Of a DNA stretch of 64,000 nucleotides, positions 17,793-27,400 are shown one piece after another (within the stretch, counting starts at the first letter, position 1; each line of letters starts with the position of its first letter). The notes beneath the pieces are model-generated. The model worked only from the letters and a program-made list of their open reading frames with translations. It made no database searches and was not told where the DNA came from. Position numbers and translations under genes: made by a program. This DNA is from Candidatus Eiseniibacteriota bacterium (GTDB taxonomy: Bacteria; Eisenbacteria; RBG-16-71-46; CAIMUX01). Location: contig CAIMUX010000053.1 in NCBI GenBank assembly GCA_903844735.1, forward strand, positions 44,003 to 108,002, written 5' to 3'.

Positions 17793-19698
17793 CCAGTTGT
17801 GGCCCTCTCACCCGCAGGTCGCCGCGCCGCTGCGTCCAATGCCGCGTGTCAAGGAACTCCAGCAACGGCACCCCCTGCTTCCGCGTCACCCCGAGAATCT
17901 CTTTGAGCCCCGCAACCGTCATCTCCGCGTTCGTCTCGAAGAAGACGCGCACGCGGCGGCGTAGCTCCTCGACGAGCGAGCCGGGGAGAAGGATGTCGTC
18001 AGGCAACCGCACCACCGATTCCTCGGAGAGCATGAGCTGCAGCACCTCGGCCGCATTGGCCTGCCGCCCGTACCCCGCAAGAAACTCCTTCTGGGAAGGA
18101 CCCGTGAAACCGCGGCCCTCCAGGTCCGCCAGCATCCGGTCGCGCACCACCTGCAACTCCGGCGTCAGAGCCAGCGTCGGCCCGCTCCGCCGCAGCCGAT
18201 CGCCGCGCACAAACAGCGTTCCCGCCGTGATCTCCTCCTGGATCCATGCCTCCGCGACCTCTGGGTGAATCTTCTGCTCGTGGCGGCTCTTCAACTCGCT
18301 CTTCATCGGGCCGAAACGGAGCGCTTGGGCCTTTTCCGCCTCGAGGATGAAGTGCGCGAGGGTCTCGCCGGTCTGGCGAAGAACGACATCCTCCACCAGG
18401 CGCGCCCGCCCCACGCGGTGCAGCACTCCCTCCGCGAGGAGAGCCCTGACCACGGTGGCGATCTCGGCAGGAGGCTGGCCGAGCTGCTGGGTCAGGTCGG
18501 CCTCGGGCAGGCCGAGGCCGCCTCTCGCCCGCACCCGGTCGCGCACGCGGTCTTCCAACGATCCTTCCTCGGCCACCCGCAGCGCGTCGAGATCTTCGCG
18601 TCGGAAGCGGCGGCGCCTCGTTCCAGAAACATCGAGCACCCGCCCGCCGCCGATGGTGCGCATGGGCGAGAAGGAGCGCAGGACGAATCGGTCGCCCCGT
18701 TCGGCCACCGCCGGTGACTCGAGCTGGATCTGAGCGAACGCCTCCTTGCCGGGCGGCACCTCTTCGGCGTCGAGAATCACCAGCCGCCCCATGATCTCGC
18801 TGGCGCCGAGGTAGAAGCGGATCCGCAACCGGTGCGCCACCGGTTTGGCCGCGTCGGGCACCACGCGCAGGCGGACATCGATCTTGTCCACCGGCTGCAG
18901 CCCTTCCTCCGCGATGAGCCAGTCGCCATGCTCCACCTGCTCACGAGAAACGTTGTGCAGACAGACCGCCGCTCGCTGCCCGGCCCCGGCCCGGTCCACG
19001 CGCTCGCCGTGCACCTCCAGCGCCTTGATGCGCGTCTCGATGCCGCGGGGCCGGACCCAAACCCGCATCCCCTCGGCGAGGGCCCCGCCCCAGAGCGTGC
19101 CGGTCACGACGGTGCCGAACCCCTCGATCGTGAAGACCCGGTCTATGGGAAGACGTGTGAAGCGGCCGCGCTGCCCATCGTCAACCCGGTCCAGCGCGTC
19201 GTCGAGCAAGCGCAGCAGCTCGTCCTTGCCCTGCCCGGTCATCGACGACACAGGCACAACCGGGGCGCCGCGCAGCGGGGTTGTCTCCAGCCAGGAGATT
19301 ACTTCCGAGGTGACGAGTTCCAGCCAGTCCGCGTCGACCATGTCCACCTTGGTCAGTGCGACCACGCCGCGGGACACCCCGAGAAGCTCCAGGATCTCCA
19401 TATGCTCGCGGGTCTGCGGCATCACGCCCTCGTCGGCGGCAATGACAAAGAGAATGCAGTCGATGCCGCCGGCCCCGGCCAGCATCTGGCGGATGAATCG
19501 CTCATGCCCCGGGACATCGACAACCCCGCAGCGTCGCCCGGAGGGCAGCGTGATGGAAGCAAAGCCCAGCTCGATGGAGATGCCGCGCTTCTTCTCCTCT
19601 TTCAGCCGGTCGGTGTCGACGCCGGTGAGGAGCTTGATGAGCAGGGTCTTGCCGTGGTCGATGTGACCGGCAGTTCCGATGATGGCGGCGCGTGGCAT
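17785..19698 (-). CDS. selB: Selenocysteine-specific elongation factor SelB
   Basis: This 637-residue protein starts at an ATG at 19698. The GTPase domain has G1 'GHIDHGKT', G3 'DVPGHERF' and G4 'TKVD', with SelB-type '[19 protein letters not shown]'. EF-Tu-like beta-barrel domains follow, then four winged-helix repeats in the last 240 residues, which read the SECIS hairpin. It delivers Sec-tRNA to UGA codons. Length is typical of bacterial SelB (about 610-640). No selA, selD or tRNA-Sec gene and no obvious in-frame-UGA selenoprotein is in the window. murJ ends 61 bases upstream on the same strand. Confidence 0.96.
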   Translation of the reverse strand: MPRAAIIGTAGHIDHGKTLLIKLLTGVDTDRLKEEKKRGISIELGFASITLPSGRRCGVVDVPGHERFIRQMLAGAGGIDCILFVIAADEGVMPQTREHMEILELLGVSRGVVALTKVDMVDADWLELVTSEVISWLETTPLRGAPVVPVSSMTGQGKDELLRLLDDALDRVDDGQRGRFTRLPIDRVFTIEGFGTVVTGTLWGGALAEGMRVWVRPRGIETRIKALEVHGERVDRAGAGQRAAVCLHNVSREQVEHGDWLIAEEGLQPVDKIDVRLRVVPDAAKPVAHRLRIRFYLGASEIMGRLVILDAEEVPPGKEAFAQIQLESPAVAERGDRFVLRSFSPMRTIGGGRVLDVSGTRRRRFRREDLDALRVAEEGSLEDRVRDRVRARGGLGLPEADLTQQLGQPPAEIATVVRALLAEGVLHRVGRARLVEDVVLRQTGETLAHFILEAEKAQALRFGPMKSELKSRHEQKIHPEVAEAWIQEEITAGTLFVRGDRLRRSGPTLALTPELQVVRDRMLADLEGRGFTGPSQKEFLAGYGRQANAAEVLQLMLSEESVVRLPDDILLPGSLVEELRRRVRVFFETNAEMTVAGLKEILGVTRKQGVPLLEFLDTRHWTQRRGDLRVRGPQLDG

Positions 19699-19759
19699 GG
19701 CGCGGTTGAGACTAGCAGAGCGGCCGGGGGGTGTCGAGGCGGCGACGGCTCGCTCCGGC

Positions 19760-21355
19760 TCACGCGCGATCCGCGCGAGGCAGATTTCGGCGCACTCGGT
19801 CCGCGACGGCTCTGGCTTCCGGCACGCGCAGGACCAGCGTGAGCAGCAGGTAGCCACCGGCGTATAGCCCGAGCACACCCAGCCCGGCCGGCAGCAGCCG
19901 CCCCGTCCCGAAAAGCAGCTTCGCACCAAATGCGATCGCCGCCGCTCCCCCAGCGGCGCACCAGAGCGACACCACCAACCGCCCCGAGTGTCCCGTGCGG
20001 CCGATTTTTCGGTTCAACGCCCGGCGCAGGAGCACGAACTCAATCCAACCGGAGACACTCGCCGCCGCGGTCAACCCGGCCACGCCCCAGTGCCGATCCA
20101 GGCCGACCCGACCGGGGAGAAGGAAGGCAGCTAGATAACCCAGGACCGCTCCCAAAAGCACGCGAACGAGTGCGAACCGAAACGGTGTCCGCGTGTCGCG
20201 CAGGGCCCAAAATGTCGAGGCATATAGGCGCGCCGACGTCGTCGCCAGAAGCCCCAAGCCGGCGCACCCCAGAATTCCCCAGACGAACAGCGAATCAGTA
20301 TGGCCGAATCGCCCGCTCTGATAGATCACTCCGGTGACCACGTCGCCCAAGGCGAAGAAGGCCATCGCCGACGGCACGATGAAGTAGGCGATCCTGCGGA
20401 GCCCTCGATCGAGCCGGTCCCGAAGGACGCCGGCGACCTCCGGTTCGCTTCCAGTGGTGCTCGACATGAGCGGCAGCTCGGCGGCGGAGACCGCCATGCC
20501 AAACAGGCTGACGGGGAGCAGATAGATCGTCTGGGCGTTGTACAATGCGGTCACCGCCCCCGCGCCGAGGTAGCTGCCGAAAAGATTATCGATGTAGGCG
20601 CTCACCTGGACCACACCACGACTGAGGCAGACCGGACCGAAACTCCTGATGACCTGCCGCACATGCATTGAGCCCCGCGCGAACCCGAGACGGACCCCGC
20701 CGGCCAGTCGCAGGACGACCGGGAGCTGGACCAGAAACTGCAGAGCACTGCCGGCCACCGCTCCCCACGCAGCCATCTCCGCCAGGGAACGCTGGCTGCG
20801 ATGCCCGAACCCCAACAGTGCGGCGATGATCACCGCGTTCCACGCGAGGGGGGCCGCATAAGAGAGGAAGAACCTACGGTGGCTGTTCAGCACCCCGAGG
20901 CACCAGGCGGACAGCACCAGGAGGCCTGAACCTGGAAAGATGATCCGGACCAGCCTCACCAGCAGGGCTCGTTTCTCGCCGGTGAAGCCGGGGGCGATGG
21001 CGTCGACCAGCCAGGGTGTCGCCAGCACGCCGAAAAGCACGAGCAGCGACACCGCGACAGCCAGGAGGGAGAAGATCGCTCCGGCGACCCGGTTCGCCTC
21101 GCGTTCATCTCCCTCGGCCAGGAGTCGCGCATAGACCGGGATGAACGAGGCGGAGAGCACGCCCTCGCCGAAGAGATTCTGCAGGAAATTCGGGATCTTG
21201 AACGCGGCCTTGAAGGCATCGCCGGTGTCCGAGAGGCCGAAATAGTGCGAAAAGATCCGCTCGCGGACCAGTCCCGCGAGACGGCTCAGGAGGATTCCGG
21301 CCGCCACAAGAGAAGCGTATCCGCCTGCTCCGCGGCCTTTGGTGTGGCTGGTCAC
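19760..21355 (-). CDS. murJ: Lipid II flippase MurJ
   Basis: This 531-residue polytopic membrane protein belongs to the MVF/MOP family and flips peptidoglycan precursor lipid II across the inner membrane. The family start is seen at 'AAGILLSRLAGLVRERIFSH', and 'FKAAFKIPNFLQNLFGEG' is a signature loop; about 14 helices follow. The GTG at 21355 is chosen because the MurJ homology begins there. The frame stays open another 109 codons upstream, but those residues are a remnant of ComM (see the pseudogene entry), so the longer reading is a chance fusion. No strong Shine-Dalgarno is visible. Confidence 0.93.
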   Translation of the reverse strand: MTSHTKGRGAGGYASLVAAGILLSRLAGLVRERIFSHYFGLSDTGDAFKAAFKIPNFLQNLFGEGVLSASFIPVYARLLAEGDEREANRVAGAIFSLLAVAVSLLVLFGVLATPWLVDAIAPGFTGEKRALLVRLVRIIFPGSGLLVLSAWCLGVLNSHRRFFLSYAAPLAWNAVIIAALLGFGHRSQRSLAEMAAWGAVAGSALQFLVQLPVVLRLAGGVRLGFARGSMHVRQVIRSFGPVCLSRGVVQVSAYIDNLFGSYLGAGAVTALYNAQTIYLLPVSLFGMAVSAAELPLMSSTTGSEPEVAGVLRDRLDRGLRRIAYFIVPSAMAFFALGDVVTGVIYQSGRFGHTDSLFVWGILGCAGLGLLATTSARLYASTFWALRDTRTPFRFALVRVLLGAVLGYLAAFLLPGRVGLDRHWGVAGLTAAASVSGWIEFVLLRRALNRKIGRTGHSGRLVVSLWCAAGGAAAIAFGAKLLFGTGRLLPAGLGVLGLYAGGYLLLTLVLRVPEARAVADRVRRNLPRADRA

Positions 21356-21380
21356 GGCGGGAAGTGTACCCGAAACGGGA

Positions 21381-21913
21381 CTATCCGCGCCTTTCAAGAA
21401 TCTGGTACTGCACAGCCTCCGCACATGCTCCGGGGCGATTTCCTCCGCTCCACTCAGATCGGCTATCGTCCGCGCCACCCGCAAACACCGGTGCGCCGGG
21501 CGCCCGCTCGCGTCCGCCGAGCGAGCTGACGCCTTCGCGCGGCGCGCGTTTGCGTCCGCGGGAGAGATTGTGCCATCGCGTGGTGTCCGCAGCAGCTCCC
21601 GCGCCGTGACCGCCGGCACTTTCACATGCATATCGATCCTATCCAGCAGCGGCCCGCTCAGCCGCGCTCTGTATTCCTGCACCTGCCGCGGCGTGCACTT
21701 GCATGGCTTGCGCGGATGCCCAAGGAACCCTCACGGACACCTCAGGGGTTCATCGCTCCCACCAGCATGAACCGGCACGGAAAGCTCACCGTGCGTCCCA
21801 CGCGCACGACACAGGCAGCTCCCTCTTCCTGCAGCCGGCGCTGGAGGTTCCGCAGCCGGGTGCGAAACTCGGGCATCTCGTTGGGAGAGCGCACGTCGTC
21901 GGGAGTAGGTCAT
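21381..21913 (-). pseudogene. comM: Degraded comM/yifB C-terminal region
   Basis: Read on the minus strand, fragments of ComM (YifB, Mg-chelatase-like AAA protein active in natural transformation) appear in order: 'NEMPEFRTRLRNL', 'VGRTVSFPCRFMLVGAMNP', then after a 5-base insertion and a stop 'GFLGHPRKPCKCTPRQVQ', 'YRARLSGPLLDRIDM', and after an internal deletion 'AHRCLRVARTIADLSGA'. The frame shifts again before the conserved C-terminal end. At least two frameshifts, one stop and a deletion make it dead. Unlike the two intact copies, its homology extends upstream of the 'MNPCPCG' site, so it may derive from the original gene. Confidence 0.8.
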
Positions 21914-22000
21914 GGGAGTCAGGAGCGACGAAAGGGCTGCGGCGCGTCGGTACGGGAAGCGGTGATCAGTCGCCGAGGCTGCGAATCGGCCGACCTTCCT

Positions 22001-22429
22001 TCACTTCAGCGGGTTGCGGTGGAGAAGGCCGGCGAATCTCTGATAGTCGTTATCCGCGGAGTAGAGCATCGCCCCGTGCTCAATCGCCATCGCGGCCAGA
22101 TGTGCGTCGGAAGTCAGGTTCCCCGCGGTGCCGCTGCCGGCCAACAGTGATCGGAAGATCCTCCAGTGGTCCCGGCCCGGAGATATGATCTCCGCGCATG
22201 GCTGCTTCAGCCACGACTCTACGTATTCGAGCGCATCCTCGGACGACAACTGGCGACGAAGAACACCCGGACGGGTCGTGATTCGAATGAACGCAAGCAG
22301 AACCACCCACGCGAGTCCGACCGTGTCGCCCCGCGACAGTGTTTGTTCCAGCCACGCGAGCGCCCGCCGGTGGTGCGGAGAATCGGCGTCCACGGCGTAG
22401 ATCAACAGATTCGCATCGACCACGATCAC
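22001..22429 (-). CDS. vapC: VapC-type PIN-domain toxin
   Basis: This 142-residue PIN-domain ribonuclease has acidic residues at Asp5 ('VVDANLLIYA'), Glu in the central helix region ('SEDALEYVES') and Asp near 'NLTSDAHLAAMAIEHGA', then 'YSADNDYQRF'. VapC toxins cleave tRNA or rRNA when freed from the antitoxin. The start codon overlaps the antitoxin stop by four bases (ATGA). It sits between a dead comM copy and the first comM-C/HTH unit, a common place for toxin-antitoxin modules. Confidence 0.93.
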   Translation of the reverse strand: MIVVDANLLIYAVDADSPHHRRALAWLEQTLSRGDTVGLAWVVLLAFIRITTRPGVLRRQLSSEDALEYVESWLKQPCAEIISPGRDHWRIFRSLLAGSGTAGNLTSDAHLAAMAIEHGAMLYSADNDYQRFAGLLHRNPLK

Positions 22430-22692
22430 CGGCGCTGCTCCAGTTTCCTGGCGATTTCCAGATCCTCCAGGGTGTCAGCCAACTGCAGCGCCTTGGTCAG
22501 GTCCACACCGGGGTTGACCCCGCCCAAAGACGCCGGCTTGAGCCGGTATCGAGCCGGGCGTGGCCGGGGACCTCGGGTCAGGCCGGCCCGAAGGGTCTCG
22601 TCAATGACTTCCCGGAAGGACTTGCCCGAGCGATGGGCCAGATCCTTCAGCGCCTGGAAGAGTGAGTCGTCAATCGTAAGTGTGGTCCTCAT
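22426..22692 (-). CDS. vapB: VapB-type ribbon-helix-helix antitoxin
   Basis: This 88-residue protein starts at an ATG at 22692. 'MRTTLTIDDSLFQALKDLA' is a classic ribbon-helix-helix opening, followed by 'SGKSFREVIDETLRAGL'. The C-terminal half is Pro/Arg-rich then acidic and would wrap the PIN toxin. RHH antitoxins repress their own promoter, usually through palindromes just upstream. An in-frame ATG six codons earlier is a possible start. Four-base overlap with vapC indicates coupled translation. Confidence 0.9.
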   Translation of the reverse strand: MRTTLTIDDSLFQALKDLAHRSGKSFREVIDETLRAGLTRGPRPRPARYRLKPASLGGVNPGVDLTKALQLADTLEDLEIARKLEQRR

Positions 22693-22814
22693 GATGACAT
22701 CATAGCACATCGGCTGAAGGCATCAAGATGTCGCCGCTCGCCCCACGGTCCGGTCGGCGGCACCCCACGCCCTAGGCCATGACTCCCGACACGGTGGTCT
22801 GGGGGCGGCGTCTC

Positions 22815-23444
22815 CTATCCGTACCTCTCCGGAGTCTGGTACTGGACCGCCTCCGCGACATGTTCGATCGCGATCTCTCTGACACCGGCCAGATCCGCGA
22901 TCGTCCGCCCCACCCTTAGGCACCGGTGCGCCGCCCGCGCGCTGAGCGAGAACGACTCCACGGCCTTCTGCAGAATGGCGGTCGATGCGAGATCGAGTCG
23001 GCAGAACGCGTCGAGTTCGGCCAGACCCATATCGGCGTTGGCGCGCACGCGGGGACGGTCGACGAACCGCCGCTGTTGGATCGCACGAGCGATCTCCACA
23101 CGGCTACGGATGGCGGCGGAGTCGTCGCTCGCCGGGGGGAGGGGAGTGCGGCTCTGTGGTCGGTCCGATGAACCAGCGTGTCGGGGCGATGGATGTTCCT
23201 GTCCGGCCGGCGAGGCGGCTCCTTCACTCGAAAAGCGTTGGCGCCCAGCGAACGAACCGGCATTTCCGCGTGGCACCCGCAACAACTCCCGCGCCGTCAC
23301 CGCCGGCACCTCCACATGCATATCGATCCGGTCCAGCAACGGCCCGCTCAACCGCGCTCGGTACAACTGCACCTGCCGCGGCGTGCACTTGCACGGCTTG
23401 CGCGGATGGCCGAGGAACCCGCATGGGCACCCCTGCGTTGCCAT
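22815..23444 (-). CDS. ComM/YifB C-terminal domain, stand-alone copy 1
   Basis: The 209-codon frame encodes only the Mg_chelatase_C part of ComM. It opens at the cysteine motif 'CPCGFLGHPRKPCKCTP', then 'YRARLSGPLLDRIDMHVEVP', a variable middle, 'IRSRVEIARAIQQRRF', and 'SARAAHRCLRVGRTIADLA' to a conserved end. The AAA ATPase part is missing. Its ATG lies inside the 5' end of the divergent triple-HTH gene (22-base head-to-head overlap) and has no Shine-Dalgarno. Yet the frame is intact and differs from copy 2 mainly in the loop, suggesting either selection or a young event. It might be an inactive remnant; expression is uncertain. Confidence 0.7.
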   Translation of the reverse strand: MATQGCPCGFLGHPRKPCKCTPRQVQLYRARLSGPLLDRIDMHVEVPAVTARELLRVPRGNAGSFAGRQRFSSEGAASPAGQEHPSPRHAGSSDRPQSRTPLPPASDDSAAIRSRVEIARAIQQRRFVDRPRVRANADMGLAELDAFCRLDLASTAILQKAVESFSLSARAAHRCLRVGRTIADLAGVREIAIEHVAEAVQYQTPERYG

Positions 23445-24175
23445 TTTGCAATCTGAAGCTGAAAGGCCCGAAACCTATTGCCAGAGCGTATCCTACGGAA
23501 CTTCGGTCTATCGGCGACCACGTCCGAAAACGCCGCTTGGACCTCGGACTCCTCCAGCGGGAGGTTGCGTTGCGAATCGGAGTCGACAAGACGACGGTCT
23601 TCAATTGGGAGGCCGGGACGGCCACGCCGAACCTTCGAGCTCTGGCGGCAGTGATCCGATTCCTCGGTTACGACCCCCAGCTGGCCCCTGAGGCCGCCGA
23701 TCTGGGTCGGTTGGTTCGCCACCATCGTCAAAGACAGGGTCTCAGCATGGACGCCTTGGCCGAAGTGCTCGGTGTCGATTCGAGCACCGTCCGGGGCTGG
23801 GAGCAGCACGGGCACAGGCCCGGCCCTCGGCTCTGCGTCCAGCTGGCGGGGGTTCTGGGCCTGCCAGCCGCCACGGTGGCAGCGGAAGCGACAACTGGCC
23901 AGCGCCTCCGGGTGGCAAGGCTGCGCGCCGGACTGACGCAGCGGGAACTCGGCGGGCGGATCGGCGTCGAGCAGCAGGTGGTATCCGATTGGGAAACCGG
24001 TCGAAAGAAACCAGTCGGGAAGGATCGGGCACGGATCAACGAGACCATTGGAATGGCCTCGCCATGGGAGCGCGGGTCCTGCCCGGTCCCCCCAGTCGCG
24101 CGGTTGCAGATCGAGTTTGCCCAGGAATCCTCTGTGGTCGTGTCCCGGGTCCATCCCGGCTCGCTGCGCGTGTGA
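23423..24175 (+). CDS. Triple helix-turn-helix (XRE-like) protein, copy A
   Basis: This 250-residue protein has three XRE-type HTH units. The first is at about 32-85 ('IGDHVRKRRLDLGLLQREVA' to 'VFNWEAG'), the second at about 95-150 ('MDALAEVLGVDSSTVRGWEQ'), and the third at about 160-205 ('LRAGLTQRELGGRIG' to 'VSDWETG'). It is probably DNA-binding; the target is unknown. The ATG at 23423 has 'GAGGA' eight bases upstream. In copy B this codon is ACG, so the conserved TTG at 23438, giving 'MPFCNLKLK', may be the true start. The last 45 residues are not shared with copy B. It is placed head-to-head with a ComM C-terminal frame, as in copy B. Confidence 0.78.
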   Translation: MGTPALPFCNLKLKGPKPIARAYPTELRSIGDHVRKRRLDLGLLQREVALRIGVDKTTVFNWEAGTATPNLRALAAVIRFLGYDPQLAPEAADLGRLVRHHRQRQGLSMDALAEVLGVDSSTVRGWEQHGHRPGPRLCVQLAGVLGLPAATVAAEATTGQRLRVARLRAGLTQRELGGRIGVEQQVVSDWETGRKKPVGKDRARINETIGMASPWERGSCPVPPVARLQIEFAQESSVVVSRVHPGSLRV

Positions 24176-24415
24176 TACGACGCACCTGGGACGGGATTTC
24201 CGGGGAGCACGGCCGTAGTCTTCCCCCACCGGCCCGGGGATTCACGACTGTGGCGACGCACAGGTGGTCTGGAAAACGTCATTGCATTCGCCACCGAAAC
24301 GTGGCCAGACTCACTCGCGTTCACTCGGAGTGCGGCGATGGTCGCGCAGGGTCGACAATCCGTCTGATCAGTGAACCGCCAACCGTTCACGGCCGGCCAA
24401 GAAGGAGACTTGCTC

Positions 24416-27400
24416 ATGGCCCTCCCCTCGATGCCCGCTCGATTCGGCTGTCCTGCTTCTGTGGCGTTCGGTTTGGCGCTTCTCGCCATTTGCGGGTGGT
24501 TGTTTGGCGCCTCGGTTGGGCTCGCCCAGACAGGCGCGGATTCCGAGACACTGCTCGGGGGGCGGACTGTCCTCGATCGGCCCGGGAAGACCTCGGCGGG
24601 GGGCGACGTGGAAACTCGGTCCGCGGCGTCGACCCCGACGGGTTGGAGCCCGCTTGGGGACGGCCTCAACAACCACGTGGCTGCACTCTGGTCCGGATAT
24701 GGTGACATGCTCATTGCCGGCGGAGAGTTCTCGGCCAGCGGGGGTAGTGAGGTGGACAACATCGCTCAGTGGAACGGAACCGCGTGGGGACCGCTGGGAG
24801 CAGGGCTGAACGGGTACGTGTCGGCCCTTGCAACCTACAACGGCGGGCTCGTTGCAGGTGGCCAGTTCTCATTGTCCGGAAACCAGCCGGTCAACCGGAT
24901 CGCTCGATGGGACGGGAACTCCTGGCTACCACTCGGAGCCGGGTTACCGGAATTGGCCGGCAACGAAAACGCATGGGTAGGCGACCTCATAGAATACGAC
25001 GGCGACCTCATCGCAGCGGGACGTTTCGCGTACGCAGGGAGCACATGGGCGCAGAGCATTGCGCGGTGGGACGGAAGCACGTGGTACCCGCTTGGTCACA
25101 TAGGACTTTCCTGCTTCGTCGCCGCTCTCGCCGTCTACAACGGCGACCTCTACGCGGGAGGCTATATCGAGTCTGGAGTAGACAGAGGCCGCGGCGTGAT
25201 CGCCCGCTGGGACGGGGCAGCGTGGAACGTCGTCGGCGGTGGCGTCGATGGACCTGTGAACGACCTCTTGGTTTCAGACGGTGAGCTGATCGTAGCAGGG
25301 TCGTTCAGAATGGCCGGCGGGTCCTGGGCGGACCGAGTGGTGGCGTGGAACGGTACTTCCTGGCGGTCTCTGGCGTATCCCGGCCCCGGGGGGGGGAGCT
25401 CCGTGGAGAATGTCTTTGTATATGCCTTGCAGCGCTTTGAGGGGAACCTCTATGCGGGTGGCCATTTCGGTGCGAGCTCGAGCTCGGACTGCAACAACAT
25501 TGCCCGCCTACGCGGAGGTCAGTGGGAGCCTGTCGGCGATGGCACCGGTGACGACGTCGGGAGCCTGGCGACATACGGGGGCCACCTGATCGCAGGCGGC
25601 CGCTTCATGAGCGCCTGGGGCGTGCAGGCCAGCCACGTGGCCCAGTGGGGAGTCTGCGCTTCTGAGGGCGATGCTCCTCCCGCCTTTGACCTCAGCGGTC
25701 CGGTGAACGGCTCGTGGACCGCTGCCGTTCCGGTCTTTCGCTGGTCAGGCACGTTGCCCGCGCACTCATTCGAGCTCTTCGTTGACGGGACCTTTCGGGG
25801 TGCCATCTGGGCACGGGGCCAGATGAATCTCGATCAGCCTCTGTCGGAGGGCCTCCACACCTGGACGGTCCAGGAATTCGGGAACTGCACCCAGGGGCGG
25901 CAGGCGAACCAGACATGGTCCGTGCGTGTGGACGCAACACCGCCGACGATACCTCCGCTGCTCAGCCCGGCTGAGGGAACACTCACGAACGACCGGCGCC
26001 CCACGTTCTCCTGGGTCGGGGCGAACGACACCGGTAGCGGCATCGACCACTATAGTGTGGAGTGCGTGGGTGCCCAAACGACGACGGCAACGAGCTATGA
26101 GTGGCCGACCAATCTTGCGGACGGCGAGCATGTCTGGACCGTCCGTGGGGTTGACGCGGTGGGCAACATCGGCGAAAGCGAGACCGCTCGGAGGATCATC
26201 ATCGACGGATCAGCCCCGACGACCCCGCAGGGAATTCAGCCCGCGTCCGGCGCGTGTGTTGGCACCGCTTTGCCGGTCTTCGTCTGGAGCGCCAGTACAG
26301 ATGGAGGTAGTGGGATCGGGTTCTACCAGCTCGTGGTCGATGGTGCCGTGGTCGTCGACTCGATGCCGGTTGGGACGACAACCGTGCAGATGCCCGCCTC
26401 GTCGCCCTTGAGCGAAGGCCTGCACAATTGGTACGCACGAGCTTTCGACCAGGCGGGCAACCCGAGCTATACCTCTTCAACCAGCTTCTCCGTCGATCTC
26501 ACCCCGCCTGTCACGTTCACGCTCGCGTCGCCCGCCAACGGCTTCTGCGTGGAGCTCCCGACTCCGACCTTCTCGTGGAGTCCGGCGACGGACACGGGTT
26601 GCGGGGTGGACCACTACGAACTCTGGATCGACGAGGCCTTGAGCGTGGACAACCTCCACGGGACGTCCTCGGCGCCGGGCCAGCCGCTTGGCGCGGGTAG
26701 CCACACGTGGACCGTCCGGGCCGTGGATCGCGGCGGGAACGGCCGTTCCGTGGCCCCAATGTTCACGGTGAACTACGACTCCGTACTTCCCTCCGCCTTC
26801 ACGCTGCGGAGTCCCACCTCGGGTGCCCGCGTACCCACCGCCCGGCCGATCCTCTGCTGGAACCCCAGTCAGGATGCCGGCTCGGGTATCGTCCGCTATG
26901 AGCTGTGGGTGGACGGAGCGGTCTCGGCTGCCGACGTGCCGGGAGACACGACGTGCGCCCGTTGCCCGGTCCTCCTCGAGAACGGCCAGCACACTTGGTT
27001 CGTGAAGGCGTTCGATGCGTGTGGTGGGACTGCGTCGTCGCCGATCTGGGAGTTTGTCTCCGAGCGTGACGTGATCCCCCCCCAGACGGCCATCACGTGC
27101 CCGGTCTGCGTCGGCGGCACTGAGTTCTCTCTCACAGGGACGGCCTCGGACAACGCCGGTGGAAGCGGGGTGACGCGGGTTGAGGTCAGCGTCGACGGCG
27201 GGATCACCTGGGGAGAGGCGCAGGCGACCTCGCCCGAGTTCGCCGATTGGAGTTATGGCTGGACCGGCTTCATGCCCGGGAGCCACACGGTGAAGAGCCG
27301 GGCCACGGACGCTGAGGGAAACGTACAAGCGACCCCGGCCGTCTGCACGGCGACAGTCGACCTCACCCGGCCGCAGGTGGCTTCGGCGATCGTCGATCCC

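Noticed and set aside
21356..21682. MurJ read as a longer protein with an extra N-terminal part
   Set aside because: The extra residues are decayed ComM sequence; MurJ homology begins at the GTG at 21355.
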